Part shown: one piece after another, positions 26,704 to 35,686 of the stretch
How the letters are laid out: every line of letters begins with the position of its first letter
Position numbering within the stretch: the first letter of the stretch is position 1
From: Lachnospiraceae bacterium UBA3273
GTDB taxonomy: Bacteria > Bacillota > Clostridia > Lachnospirales > Lachnospiraceae
DNA length: 64,000 nucleotides
Reading direction: 5' to 3'
NCBI GenBank assembly: GCA_002362385.1
Contig: DEUB01000029.1
Coordinates: forward strand, 62,001 to 126,000
Position numbers and translations under genes: made by a program
Notes under the pieces: model-generated
Told to the model about the DNA's origin: nothing
The model's database searches: none
What the model saw: the letters and a program-made list of their open reading frames with translations, nothing else

Positions 26704-28104
26704 ATGGCATATAATGGTAAATTTCAGGCGTTTGAAGATATAATCAAAGAAATAATGATTGTGTATAATCATGATGCACGCCCTTGGCTTATCGGGTATA
26801 GTGGCGGGAAAGATTCCACATTATTAGTGAGTCTCGTATATGAAGCTATGAAACGGTTAAGAGATGCTGGAGAAGCATTAAGAAAAAAGATATATGTAAT
26901 AACATCTGATACGATGGTGGAAAATCCTATTGTAAAAAATTATATGCATTTGTCTTCAGATAGCATTAATAAAGCAGCAAAAAGAGATAGTATAAATATG
27001 CAGGCGGAAATTATATATCCGGAAGCTGAACAGACATTTTGGAGTAGGGTAATAGGGTTAGGATACCCAACTCCAGAACCTCCTGGATTTAGGTGGTGCA
27101 CCGAACGTTTGAAAATTAATCCCATGAACAAGTTTGTTAATGAAAGGATAAAAGAGAGCGGAGAAATTATCATTTTGCTTGGTGTTAGAAAAGGAGAAAG
27201 CCTTAGTCGTTTAAAAACAATAAGTGCACGTGAAATTGAGGGTAAACTATTAAATATGCATAACGATATAGCCAATGCATATGTATATAATCCTATTACA
27301 GAGATTCCTAATGAATTAGTTTGGGAATTTTTATTAAAAGAGGATTGTAAAAGTCCTTGGGGCTCTGATATGAAATATCTTTTTAATTTGTATCAGGGGG
27401 AGAATTTAGGAGAAGAAAAAAGTGTCTTAGGTGAAATTGATAGAGATAAAATTCCGGTAACAGGTAATTCTCGTTTTGGGTGTTGGTGCTGTACAATGGT
27501 TAAGGAAGATAAATCGCTCCAGAATTTTATTAACAAATCTAAGAATAAAAAAGAAATAGAAATGCTTACATTACTTAGAAATTTTAGAAATAGATTGTTG
27601 GAAATGAGAGAGGATAGTAAATTCAGGGATACTAAGCGTAGAAATGGCTCTGTATACAAAAAAGCAGATGGAAGTTTTGGAATGGGTCCATTTACTTTAG
27701 AAGCGAGGAGAATAATTCTGGAAGGATTATTGGAGTTAGAAAACAAGACAGGGTTAGAATTGATAACAGAGGTAGAGTTAAAAGTAATTGACAAAATGTG
27801 GGATGAAGAAGGGGATCTTACGTGCAGATCTTTAGTGGACACTTATTTTAAAATAAAGGGGGAAAAATTGTCTTGGGATGAATATAAAATACCTCGATTT
27901 GATAATGAGGCAATTATAGCGATTAAAGAAGTTTCTGATAAGTATAACATTCCGGTAGAATTGATAACAAAGCTCATTGTGTCTGTTGATGCAAACAAGC
28001 ATATTACAAGAAATAATAAAATGCAAAAATCTTTCAATCAGATTATCAATCAGGAATGGTTGCATTATGATGCTGTCGAAGGAGTAATTAGCAATGAAAA
28101 TTAA
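26704..28104 (+). CDS. dndC: DNA phosphorothioation protein DndC (PAPS-reductase-like)
   Basis: ATP-pyrophosphatase of the adenosine 5'-phosphosulfate reductase type that activates DNA for sulfur insertion. The PP-loop is SGGKDST at residues 33-39. Cysteines C132 (RWCTERLK) and the CWCC cluster at 260-263 are candidate Fe-S ligands. 466 aa, normal for DndC. Its last 11 nt overlap the start of dndD. Works with DndD and DndE; sulfur normally comes from the cysteine desulfurase DndA or IscS, which is not encoded here. Confidence 0.95.
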   Translation: MAYNGKFQAFEDIIKEIMIVYNHDARPWLIGYSGGKDSTLLVSLVYEAMKRLRDAGEALRKKIYVITSDTMVENPIVKNYMHLSSDSINKAAKRDSINMQAEIIYPEAEQTFWSRVIGLGYPTPEPPGFRWCTERLKINPMNKFVNERIKESGEIIILLGVRKGESLSRLKTISAREIEGKLLNMHNDIANAYVYNPITEIPNELVWEFLLKEDCKSPWGSDMKYLFNLYQGENLGEEKSVLGEIDRDKIPVTGNSRFGCWCCTMVKEDKSLQNFINKSKNKKEIEMLTLLRNFRNRLLEMREDSKFRDTKRRNGSVYKKADGSFGMGPFTLEARRIILEGLLELENKTGLELITEVELKVIDKMWDEEGDLTCRSLVDTYFKIKGEKLSWDEYKIPRFDNEAIIAIKEVSDKYNIPVELITKLIVSVDANKHITRNNKMQKSFNQIINQEWLHYDAVEGVISNEN

Positions 28105-30205
28105 AACTATAAAAATAAAGAATATAGGCCCATATATAGGTAAGAATAAAATTTCTTTTGATATTAGTGATAAATCAAAGCGAATGGTATTAATAGGAGG
28201 GAAAAATGGTGCAGGAAAGACAACGCTTTTTAATGCTATTAAAATCTGTTTATATGGATGCGTTGCATATGGATATGAAGCTAATAATACGAAATATTAT
28301 GAGGAAATAGAAAAAATTATAAATGCAAATGAAAAGCTACAAAATGGTACGGCAGAAGTTAGTATTGAGTTGCTTTTAGATGATGGAAAGGATAATCATA
28401 TATACAAGTTTGATAGAGGTTGGAAAATTAAAGGCAAGAAAATATCTGAAAATTTTAAATTGTCAAAGGATGGAGAATTTGTTTCGGAAACAGAAAAAAG
28501 TGATTTTGAAAGTTTCTTACTTCAAATAATACCCCCAAATTTATTTAGATTCTATTTTTTTGATGGAGAAAAAATCAGTGATTTTGTCTTCAATAGTAAT
28601 AAAAACTCTGATTTTAAAGAGGCGTTTTTGAAGTTGTGTAATTTAGATACTATGGATATTATACGTGAAAATTTTAGAAGAATATCACGTGTAAAATCTA
28701 AAGGTGGTGCGAATATATCAAAAGAATATGATAAATGTGTTGCTGATGATAATTTGTTAAGTGAAAGAATTATATCTGCTGAAGATGAGTATAAGGAGGT
28801 TTCAAATGAAATTGCGGTAATTGATGACAAGTTAGCAGCCTTAGAAAAGAAATATGCAAAAACAGGTGGTATATCAAAAAAAGAATGGCGTTCAATGGAA
28901 GAGCGAATTGCAAAGGAGGAGATTAGAAGAGGGAATAATAGAAAGTGGTTGAAAGATATTGCTAATAATGTGCTTCCGTTTATAATTCTTCGAACACAAT
29001 TAGAGGAATTACAGAAACAAATTGAAGTAGAGCATAAGGCGCAAATAGATGTAAATGTAAAAAATACAATAGATACACCACCAATTAAATATATAATTGA
29101 AAATGTTTTGCAAAACGCAGGTGTTGAATTATCGGGTAATATAACAGAAAAAATTATTGATGATATAATTGATTATACGAGTAAGACTGCTGCAATCAAG
29201 CCGATATTAAATTTATCAGACTTGGATAGGTATGAGCTAAATTCCAAAATAAATAGTCTTAATTCATTTGATGTTGAGAGAATTAAAACTGCAACAGATG
29301 ATATTGAAGCATCATTGAAGCACGTAAAAAGAATTAGAAAGAAAATGGAATGTAGTAGTGTCGAGAATTATGAGGCATATCTTCAAGCCAAGAGTGACTT
29401 AAACGAAAAGAAAGCAGAGAAAACTGTCAATTTAGTTAAGATAGATTCCGAGTTGCAAAAATATAGAGCAGATAAAGCGGTTTCTTCCTCGAAATTGGCT
29501 AAAGCAAAATCTGATTATGAGATTTTGTTAAAAAAGCAATCTATAGATGATATATCAGCCAGAGCTTTGTTGGCATTTGATGAGTTGCAAAGCATTCTTT
29601 ATGAAAAGAGCATTAAACAAGTAGAACAATCCTTTCAGGAATTTTTTGGTTTATTAATAAACAAATCGGATTTGATAGATGGGATTCATATAGATAATAA
29701 CCTTAATGTTCTTCCATATAAGAATAAAGTATATAAAGTTGAGAATTTGAAAAAAATGTTGGATAAAAGCGGTAGTGAATATTTGATAGCCCAAATTGGT
29801 ATGCATGCTTATGAGATAATGCAGAGTAAAATGACTAGCTGTGTTAATGAAATTGTGCTACCCGTAGAAGTAAAACAACAATTATCAGCAGGTGAAAAGC
29901 AAATATTTATTATGGCACTATATCAGGCTTTATCACAGTTGAATAAAATAGATGTCCCTTATATTGTTGATACTCCTTTTGCCAGAATTGATAAAGAACA
30001 TAGGGAGAAAATATTAGAAAAATTTTTCAAAAAATTAAATGGGCAAATTATTATTCTTTCTACAGATGAGGAAATTGTTGGAGACTATCAAAATGTAATA
30101 TCGGATGTGGTGTCAAATACATTCGTATTAAATCATACATCAAAAGGAAATACGGAAATCTTAGAAGATATATATTTTGGAGGTAATATGCGTTATGACA
30201 AATAA
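28094..30205 (+). CDS. dndD: DNA sulfur modification ATPase DndD
   Basis: SMC/Rad50-type ATPase of the modification complex, proposed to act on DNA structure or nicking. Walker A GGKNGAGKTT (35-44), a long central coiled-coil region (about 200-510, Lys/Glu-rich), ABC signature LSAGEKQ (597-603) and Walker B VPYIVDTPFARID (about 622-634). No CxxC zinc hook is seen in the coiled-coil apex. 703 aa. ATG overlaps the dndC 3' end; its own 3' end overlaps dndE by 11 nt. Confidence 0.94.
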   Translation: MKIKTIKIKNIGPYIGKNKISFDISDKSKRMVLIGGKNGAGKTTLFNAIKICLYGCVAYGYEANNTKYYEEIEKIINANEKLQNGTAEVSIELLLDDGKDNHIYKFDRGWKIKGKKISENFKLSKDGEFVSETEKSDFESFLLQIIPPNLFRFYFFDGEKISDFVFNSNKNSDFKEAFLKLCNLDTMDIIRENFRRISRVKSKGGANISKEYDKCVADDNLLSERIISAEDEYKEVSNEIAVIDDKLAALEKKYAKTGGISKKEWRSMEERIAKEEIRRGNNRKWLKDIANNVLPFIILRTQLEELQKQIEVEHKAQIDVNVKNTIDTPPIKYIIENVLQNAGVELSGNITEKIIDDIIDYTSKTAAIKPILNLSDLDRYELNSKINSLNSFDVERIKTATDDIEASLKHVKRIRKKMECSSVENYEAYLQAKSDLNEKKAEKTVNLVKIDSELQKYRADKAVSSSKLAKAKSDYEILLKKQSIDDISARALLAFDELQSILYEKSIKQVEQSFQEFFGLLINKSDLIDGIHIDNNLNVLPYKNKVYKVENLKKMLDKSGSEYLIAQIGMHAYEIMQSKMTSCVNEIVLPVEVKQQLSAGEKQIFIMALYQALSQLNKIDVPYIVDTPFARIDKEHREKILEKFFKKLNGQIIILSTDEEIVGDYQNVISDVVSNTFVLNHTSKGNTEILEDIYFGGNMRYDK

Positions 30206-30569
30206 GTTGTATACTGCAAAGCAAACCCAAGAAATATTTAATTCGCTTGGGCAAGTATTAGGTTTACAGCCATATATTCTTTCTAAGTTAGCAATTGCGC
30301 TTTCAGTGAAAAAAGGATGCATTGAACCTGATGATTATAAAACAGATAATGAAGGACTTGAATTGAGTAGACAAACCATTTTTGGGGATCATGATCTTTT
30401 GTTTAAAGCGCTTATAATAAACAGAGAACATAGAAGTATAAATGAAGAGGAATATTTTCCGGGAATAGTAAAAGCCCATTTAGATAGGGGGGCTAAGTTT
30501 TTAGAAGATGAGAAGAGATATAGTAAAGACTTTTATAATCATCTATGTAGATTAGATATGAATCTATAG
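30195..30569 (+). CDS. dndE: DNA sulfur modification protein DndE
   Basis: Small helical protein; characterised DndE is a tetramer binding nicked duplex DNA. 124 aa from ATG 30195, beginning MTNKLYTAKQTQEIFNSLGQ, with KLAIALSVKKG (the DndE core) and a tail AHLDRGAKFLEDEKRYSKDF typical of the family. GGAGGTAA inside the end of dndD is its Shine-Dalgarno. An in-frame TTG at 30177 lies within that site and is not favoured. The helicase gene starts 15 nt downstream. Confidence 0.9.
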   Translation: MTNKLYTAKQTQEIFNSLGQVLGLQPYILSKLAIALSVKKGCIEPDDYKTDNEGLELSRQTIFGDHDLLFKALIINREHRSINEEEYFPGIVKAHLDRGAKFLEDEKRYSKDFYNHLCRLDMNL

Positions 30570-30584
30570 AAATGGAGGTAATTT

Positions 30585-32492
30585 ATGGATTATCCAAAGG
30601 TAAAACCATGTTTAGATACATCGGAAGATAATTTGATTGAAGAATTGTATTTACCGTGTTTAAAATGGGCAAAAAGATTTGATAGAGGGGTTGGTTTTTT
30701 TACATCAGGCTGGATATCATGCAATATTGAGGGCATGAGTGATTTTGCTTCGAGAGGAGGGAAAATACGCCTAATAACAAGTCCAATTCTTTCTAATGAC
30801 GATACAGACGCCATAATTAATTTTGAAAAAAGTGAAGCAGATGCATATAAGAAATTTGAAACTGCACTTTTTGATAATGTTAAAGCTTTAGAAAAGGAAA
30901 TGAAAGAAGATATTTTAAATGCCTTTTCATGGATGCTGTATGATGGTATTATTGATATGAAGTTCGCTATTCCATGTAAAAGACTTGAGGAAGGTGATTT
31001 TCATGATAAATTTGGTGTCTTTTATAATCAGGAAGAAGCGCTTTCTTTTTCGGGTTCAATAAATGACAGTAAACATGGATTTCAAAATTATGAAAGTATT
31101 AAAGTGTTTAAGACGTGGTCTGGTACAAGAGAATATGTTGAAGCTGATATTACACGTTTTGAGAAAATATGGGAATGTAAGGATAAAAATTTAAAAATAT
31201 ATACCATTCCAAATGCAGTAAAAGAGCGGATTTTTCAATTACGTACTTCAAAAAGACCTTATAAAAAGGAGCAGAGTGAATCTAGCAAGTGGATACATCA
31301 AGATAAAGCGGTAGAATGTTTCATAGAAAAAGAACATGGTATACTTGCAATGGCTACAGGAACTGGAAAAACTATTACAGCTATAAAGATAATGAATCGT
31401 CTTTTTGAAGAAGGAAAGATAAAGCGTGTTATTATTACGATGTATGGAAATGATTTGTTAGATCAATGGGCAATGCAAATGAGAGAGGTTTATAAAAATA
31501 AGCAGATTCATTATCACTATGGTTCGTATAAACGTATGAATGATTTTATTATGCATCCGGATGAAGCACTGTTATTGATTTCCAGAGAAGCAAATAATTT
31601 GACAAAATTATTAACACTTTTAGATAAGGCACCAGGTAATTACAAAGAAGATACATTGTTTGTATTTGATGAAGTTCATGGAGCTGGTTCTAGTTCTTTC
31701 GTTGATAATCTTACAGGAAAGATATTACCATATAAGTATAGATTGGGATTAAGTGCAACTCCAGAGCGAGAATATGATGAAACAGGCAATGATTTTCTGC
31801 AAAATGAGATTGGAGAAATAATATTTAAGTTTTCGTTGGAGGATGCGATTAGGAAAGGGATTTTATGTGAATTTAATTACATTCCATTAAATTATGAACT
31901 TACAGAGGCGGAAAAACAGAAAAAGAAAAAAATTATTGCAGCGTTTAGTGCTAAAAAGAAAAAGGGAGAGCCTTATGACAAAAAGGATATGTATACTCAG
32001 TTAGCATTAGTAAATAAAACTGCCATAAACAAGATTGATGAATTTGAGCAATTAATTTCATCAATCCCAGAACTTTTACAAAAGTGTATTATTTTTGTTC
32101 AAACTATGGAATATGGATTAAAGTTGCAAGAGGTTTTATTTAAGTATACAGATAAATATCATACTTATTATGCAGATGATGAAAAGTATAATCTTGTGAA
32201 TTTTGCGGAGGGAAAAATAAATTGTCTGCTTACTTGTAAAAAGGTATCAGAAGGTATTGATATTAGTAGTGTAACAAACATTTTCTTGTTTGCATCAGAT
32301 CGTTCTCGGTTAGTAACAACACAAAGAATAGGGCGGGCATTAAGATTGGATAAAACGAACCCGAATAAGGTTGCTAATGTTATAGATTTTGTACTTGAGG
32401 ATGCAGAAGAGAATGACCACAATGCGGATCAAGAGAGAAAAGATTGGCTTACAACACTCTCAGAAACAAGGAGGGGTAAATATGAGGAATAA
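30585..32492 (+). CDS. PLD-nuclease/SF2 helicase, probable phosphorothioate-system restriction enzyme
   Basis: 635 aa fusion. The N-terminal PLD-type nuclease has HDKFG (H140) and FSGSIND (SxSxN 156-160), one HKD active site. The helicase follows: Walker A ATGTGKT (257-263), DEVH box (362-365), LSATPERE motif III, and QRIGRALRLD motif VI (about 580). Dnd-linked helicases of this kind are annotated as the system's restriction enzyme, sometimes without dptFGH; I infer the same role. AATGGAGGT precedes ATG. Its last 11 nt overlap the next ORF. Confidence 0.85.
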   Translation: MDYPKVKPCLDTSEDNLIEELYLPCLKWAKRFDRGVGFFTSGWISCNIEGMSDFASRGGKIRLITSPILSNDDTDAIINFEKSEADAYKKFETALFDNVKALEKEMKEDILNAFSWMLYDGIIDMKFAIPCKRLEEGDFHDKFGVFYNQEEALSFSGSINDSKHGFQNYESIKVFKTWSGTREYVEADITRFEKIWECKDKNLKIYTIPNAVKERIFQLRTSKRPYKKEQSESSKWIHQDKAVECFIEKEHGILAMATGTGKTITAIKIMNRLFEEGKIKRVIITMYGNDLLDQWAMQMREVYKNKQIHYHYGSYKRMNDFIMHPDEALLLISREANNLTKLLTLLDKAPGNYKEDTLFVFDEVHGAGSSSFVDNLTGKILPYKYRLGLSATPEREYDETGNDFLQNEIGEIIFKFSLEDAIRKGILCEFNYIPLNYELTEAEKQKKKKIIAAFSAKKKKGEPYDKKDMYTQLALVNKTAINKIDEFEQLISSIPELLQKCIIFVQTMEYGLKLQEVLFKYTDKYHTYYADDEKYNLVNFAEGKINCLLTCKKVSEGIDISSVTNIFLFASDRSRLVTTQRIGRALRLDKTNPNKVANVIDFVLEDAEENDHNADQERKDWLTTLSETRRGKYEE

Positions 32493-32658
32493 AATAATAG
32501 AACAGACAATTGATAGCGTGATTGATGCTTCTAATCATTCTTCGGACTTCAGAACCGTTTTCAAGAAGTATATTAAAAATGTTTTCAATAACAATGCAAG
32601 TGAAAATGATTTAAAAAGAGCACTCTCTCTCATTGAGGAAGAGGAGGAACAAGTATGA
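32482..32658 (+). CDS. Small acidic hypothetical protein, 58 aa, Dnd operon
   Basis: 58 aa with RBS GGAGGGG 8 nt before the ATG. N-terminal MRNKIIEQTIDSVIDASN and a C-terminal acidic helix ALSLIEEEEEQV; predicted all-helical, no family recognised. It overlaps the helicase by 11 nt and the following ATPase gene by 4 nt (ATGA), so tight translational coupling argues it is a real partner of one of them. Confidence 0.7.
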   Translation: MRNKIIEQTIDSVIDASNHSSDFRTVFKKYIKNVFNNNASENDLKRALSLIEEEEEQV

Positions 32659-34568
32659 AAATGTCAATCCTTGGAATAGAATACAAAAACATCAGAAAGA
32701 TTACTGATCTAAAATTGTCTTTTGTTGATGCCACAGGAAATGTTATTAATAATAATTTTATTATGATGGCAAATGGCACAGGAAAAACAACTACAATGGC
32801 ACTTTTAAAAGGATTACTAGATGGTACGGCGGTTGAGTGGAGTGCATGTGATGTAAAATCATTTGCACCTACTACAAGAGTTTCTGATGTAGGTGAGTTT
32901 AGTATTATTGTTAAATTTGATGAGCGTAAATACAAATATTTTTTGTACCTTAACTATAGAACAGGAGTTGCAACTATAAATACAACGACAACAGAGAATG
33001 GTGGATATGAGGAAGGACGTCACTTGCCAGATTCGTTGAAGGACATTTTTTCTCCTGAGTTTGTTAGTCGTTTTGTTTTTGATGGAGAACAAGCAAAAAA
33101 GACAATGGATAGTTCTTCCAATGAAGCGGAAGAGACCATAAAATATTTATATAGATTGGACAAGCTAGATAACATAATCGCTAGTAATCAAAAGATTCTT
33201 ACAGAAATTCAAGAAGCAGAGGGGGCTAAAGGAAGTAAAGGTTCTCTTAGTAATTTAAATTCGAGACGAGATAGTGTTCGCAAGACAATAGAGACACTTA
33301 AAATTAAGGCTAAAAAGTTAAAGAATGATATAGAAGAATATCAAACTGAACAAAAAAATAATATAGTACGTAGAGATGAACTTGATAAAAATTACGAAAA
33401 ATTAAACGCTGAGAAACAAGACATAATTATGGAACAGCGACATAACAAAGATGAAGTGGATGCAAAAATATCAGAAATATTAAATTTAATGAAGTCGCCA
33501 TATTTGATTAGTTCAGGGTTTAATGAACGTATGTATGAACTTGCTAGTAGTATGACGAAGTTGAAACTACCCAAAACTATTTCAAGGGATTTCTTTGTCG
33601 AGTTATCAGATGCTGATATATGTGTATGTGGAAGAGAAATAAAGGATAGAGAACGTCAATTTATTCTTATTAATGCAGAAAAATATTTGGGAAGCGATCA
33701 ACAGTCGGTTTTAAATGCAATAAAGAGTAGTTTAAATAGTAATTCATATGATGAAAGTTTAAGTGAAGCATATGAACAACTGAAGGAACTAAGGGAGGAG
33801 GGAAATCGTCTTCAAACTCGTTTTAATAATAATGCGGAAAAGTTATTAAAAGCAGGAGGTGAAGAAGCATTTAAGTTAAATGAGCGGATTTCGGAGTTGG
33901 AAAAGAAAATTGCAGTAGCAAAATCTTCACTTGATATAATTGAATCTAAAGATGAGTCTAATGAAGAGTTGACAGAAAATAATAACATTCATAAAGCGCG
34001 GATTGTTTCCAACGATTATGAACAAAAAATTGCTGCTGCAACAAGAACAAGTATTGCATTAAATAGAAAAAAAGCTGTAGAAACATTACTTCTCGATATA
34101 AAGTCAAATGCTACCACGGAGTTAAAAAAGGAAATCGTACGTAAAACAAATGAAAAACTTAAAAAAGTGATAAGGGATGATGATATCAAGATTGATGATA
34201 TCGACAAATACATAAAACTTAAGAATCGTGATGGAGCGAGTGAAGGTCAAACATTAGGAATTGCATATTGTTTTCTTGGTACGTTATTTGAGGATGCAGA
34301 GTTGGAATTTCCTTTTGTGATAGATTCACCTACCGGCAAAATGGATTTTGATAAAAGACAAGCTGTGGCAGATATTATTCCAAATGTTTTTAATCAAATG
34401 ATAGCGTTTGTCCAGTCAGCAGAAGTTGAGCATTTTGCAAATAGATTTTATGATAAGCCCAATACTCAATTTATTACAATTATAGCATCAACACAAGGTG
34501 GTGTGGAGATACATACGGGTAAAGAGTTTTTTGATTCCTATCAGCGTAATGATAAAGGAGATGAATAG
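32655..34568 (+). CDS. Second SMC/Rad50-like ATPase of the Dnd island
   Basis: 637 aa, not a duplicate of dndD by eye. Walker A ANGTGKTTT (39-47), long Lys/Glu coiled-coil halves (about 175-270 and 355-430) flanking a zinc-hook-like CVCGREI (C323, C325), a diverged ABC signature SEGQTLG (529-535 instead of LSGGQ) and Walker B FVIDSPTGKMD (554-564). The N-terminal half also has RFVFDGEQ, resembling the FFDGE motif of DndD. Coupled to the 58-aa and 159-aa ORFs. Likely a DNA-sensing ATPase of the restriction half; function not established. Confidence 0.8.
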   Translation: MKMSILGIEYKNIRKITDLKLSFVDATGNVINNNFIMMANGTGKTTTMALLKGLLDGTAVEWSACDVKSFAPTTRVSDVGEFSIIVKFDERKYKYFLYLNYRTGVATINTTTTENGGYEEGRHLPDSLKDIFSPEFVSRFVFDGEQAKKTMDSSSNEAEETIKYLYRLDKLDNIIASNQKILTEIQEAEGAKGSKGSLSNLNSRRDSVRKTIETLKIKAKKLKNDIEEYQTEQKNNIVRRDELDKNYEKLNAEKQDIIMEQRHNKDEVDAKISEILNLMKSPYLISSGFNERMYELASSMTKLKLPKTISRDFFVELSDADICVCGREIKDRERQFILINAEKYLGSDQQSVLNAIKSSLNSNSYDESLSEAYEQLKELREEGNRLQTRFNNNAEKLLKAGGEEAFKLNERISELEKKIAVAKSSLDIIESKDESNEELTENNNIHKARIVSNDYEQKIAAATRTSIALNRKKAVETLLLDIKSNATTELKKEIVRKTNEKLKKVIRDDDIKIDDIDKYIKLKNRDGASEGQTLGIAYCFLGTLFEDAELEFPFVIDSPTGKMDFDKRQAVADIIPNVFNQMIAFVQSAEVEHFANRFYDKPNTQFITIIASTQGGVEIHTGKEFFDSYQRNDKGDE

Positions 34569-34570
34569 TA

Positions 34571-35050
34571 ATGCATTTTAAAATTTCAAAAAGTGCCCAA
34601 AAATTTTTTTCAGATATAATTAATCCAGATGGTTCACATGGGGCTGACAATAAATATAAGTTTAAGTATCAGTTTGATGTGTATTATTGTTGTGCAATGA
34701 TAGGAATGGCGGCAGTGCAATTGGATGAAAATTCCGCAGATTTAAATGATTTGACAGAAAGCTATCCTAAACCATATATTGATTGTAGGGCACAAATTGC
34801 GGGATTATTAGTGGCAACAGAGGCCAAAAGACAAGGAATAGATGTTCAGAGTCCTAAGCTTGAGGAAATGATGTTACGTTATCTAAGTGACAACGAAACT
34901 ATGCTCTCAGATGAAGGAATAAAAACTTTAAATGCATATGCACTCAGGGGATACCAGTTAATCCATGATTTTCCATTAGAACAAAAGCCGACATCAAGAG
35001 AAGAATTTTTGGAAGCATTTAATATGGCAATTCAGATGTATCAAGAATAG
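34571..35050 (+). CDS. Hypothetical protein, 159 aa, last gene of the Dnd operon
   Basis: Predicted helical, soluble. Features: FKISKSAQKFFSDIINPDG at the start, FKYQFDVYYCCAMIGMAAVQ, and a central CRAQIAGLLVATEAKRQG helix. It begins 2 nt after the ATPase stop and is probably its partner. I recognise no family. The frame stays open after the TAG stop for a further 29 codons (to TAA 35138-35140), which may be a longer ancestral C-terminus or chance. Confidence 0.75.
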   Translation: MHFKISKSAQKFFSDIINPDGSHGADNKYKFKYQFDVYYCCAMIGMAAVQLDENSADLNDLTESYPKPYIDCRAQIAGLLVATEAKRQGIDVQSPKLEEMMLRYLSDNETMLSDEGIKTLNAYALRGYQLIHDFPLEQKPTSREEFLEAFNMAIQMYQE

Positions 35051-35132
35051 AGTAATAGATATGACGTTTCAACAAATGCGGTGTTAAAAGAATTGAAAAA
35101 AGCTTATGAAATTGATTTGTCAGAGTATTGCT

Positions 35133-35621
35133 ATGAATAAAAGAAAACGGATAAAACTAATTTGTTCAATAGCCAACATTGGCTGTATTGGCTGTTTTGT
35201 TAGCTACAACAGGATGCGACAGTGAAATATCGAAAGAAGCGATGCAGTAAAGAATGTTTCCAATAAAAAAGAAGTATTGGAAGAAATTGTTAAAGAAACA
35301 CAGGATACAGAAGAAAAAGATGCGGCAAAATGGATTGGAAAAGAAACAGCAGACAGTGATACTCCGATTACCATGGCACAATTAATCAATGAAATATGCG
35401 GATATATGACTTATGAAGAAGCCATGGATGCCTCGCTTGAAAATTCCCTTATTTTGCAGGAGATGTATCCTTCCTGGGAAGAAATGATGAATTTTTATAT
35501 GCTGGGATATCAGTTCTGGAAAAATGATCCGGCCACAACAGAGGATTCCCCCACTATGGAGCGTTACCGATATTATGAGATGCTTCATCAAACAGAAAAC
35601 GGACCTTATTCTCTTGAATGA
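35133..35621 (+). pseudogene. Frameshifted lipoprotein remnant
   Basis: Three pieces in two frames look like one decayed lipoprotein gene. MNKRKRIKLICSIANI starts at ATG 35133. A lipobox segment LAVLAVLLATTGCDSE is in the +1 frame around 35179-35226. The body (DAVKNVSNKKEVLEEIV..., continuing to the stop at 35619-35621) is back in the first frame. A TGA (35223) and a TAA (about 35248) break the frames. The C-terminal part, from an internal start at 35277, is an acidic, Tyr/Met-rich 114 codons with no recognised family. It lies at the right edge of the Dnd island. Confidence 0.65.
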
Positions 35622-35653
35622 GACATGAAGTTGGAAAAGAGCTGGTAACGATC

Positions 35654-35686
35654 AAAAAAGGGAGTGACCTTAATCCGCGTCACTCC
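35654..35686 (-). terminator. Terminator of the Xer recombinase gene
   Basis: On the - strand GGAGTGAC (35686-35679) pairs with GTCACTCC (35668-35661), followed by C and six T. The stem overlaps the xer stop codon. Confidence 0.8.

Noticed and set aside
25196..35132. dndA or dptFGH genes in the island
   Set aside because: No cysteine desulfurase or HerA/FtsK-like gene is visible; sulfur supply is presumably an IscS-type enzyme outside the window.
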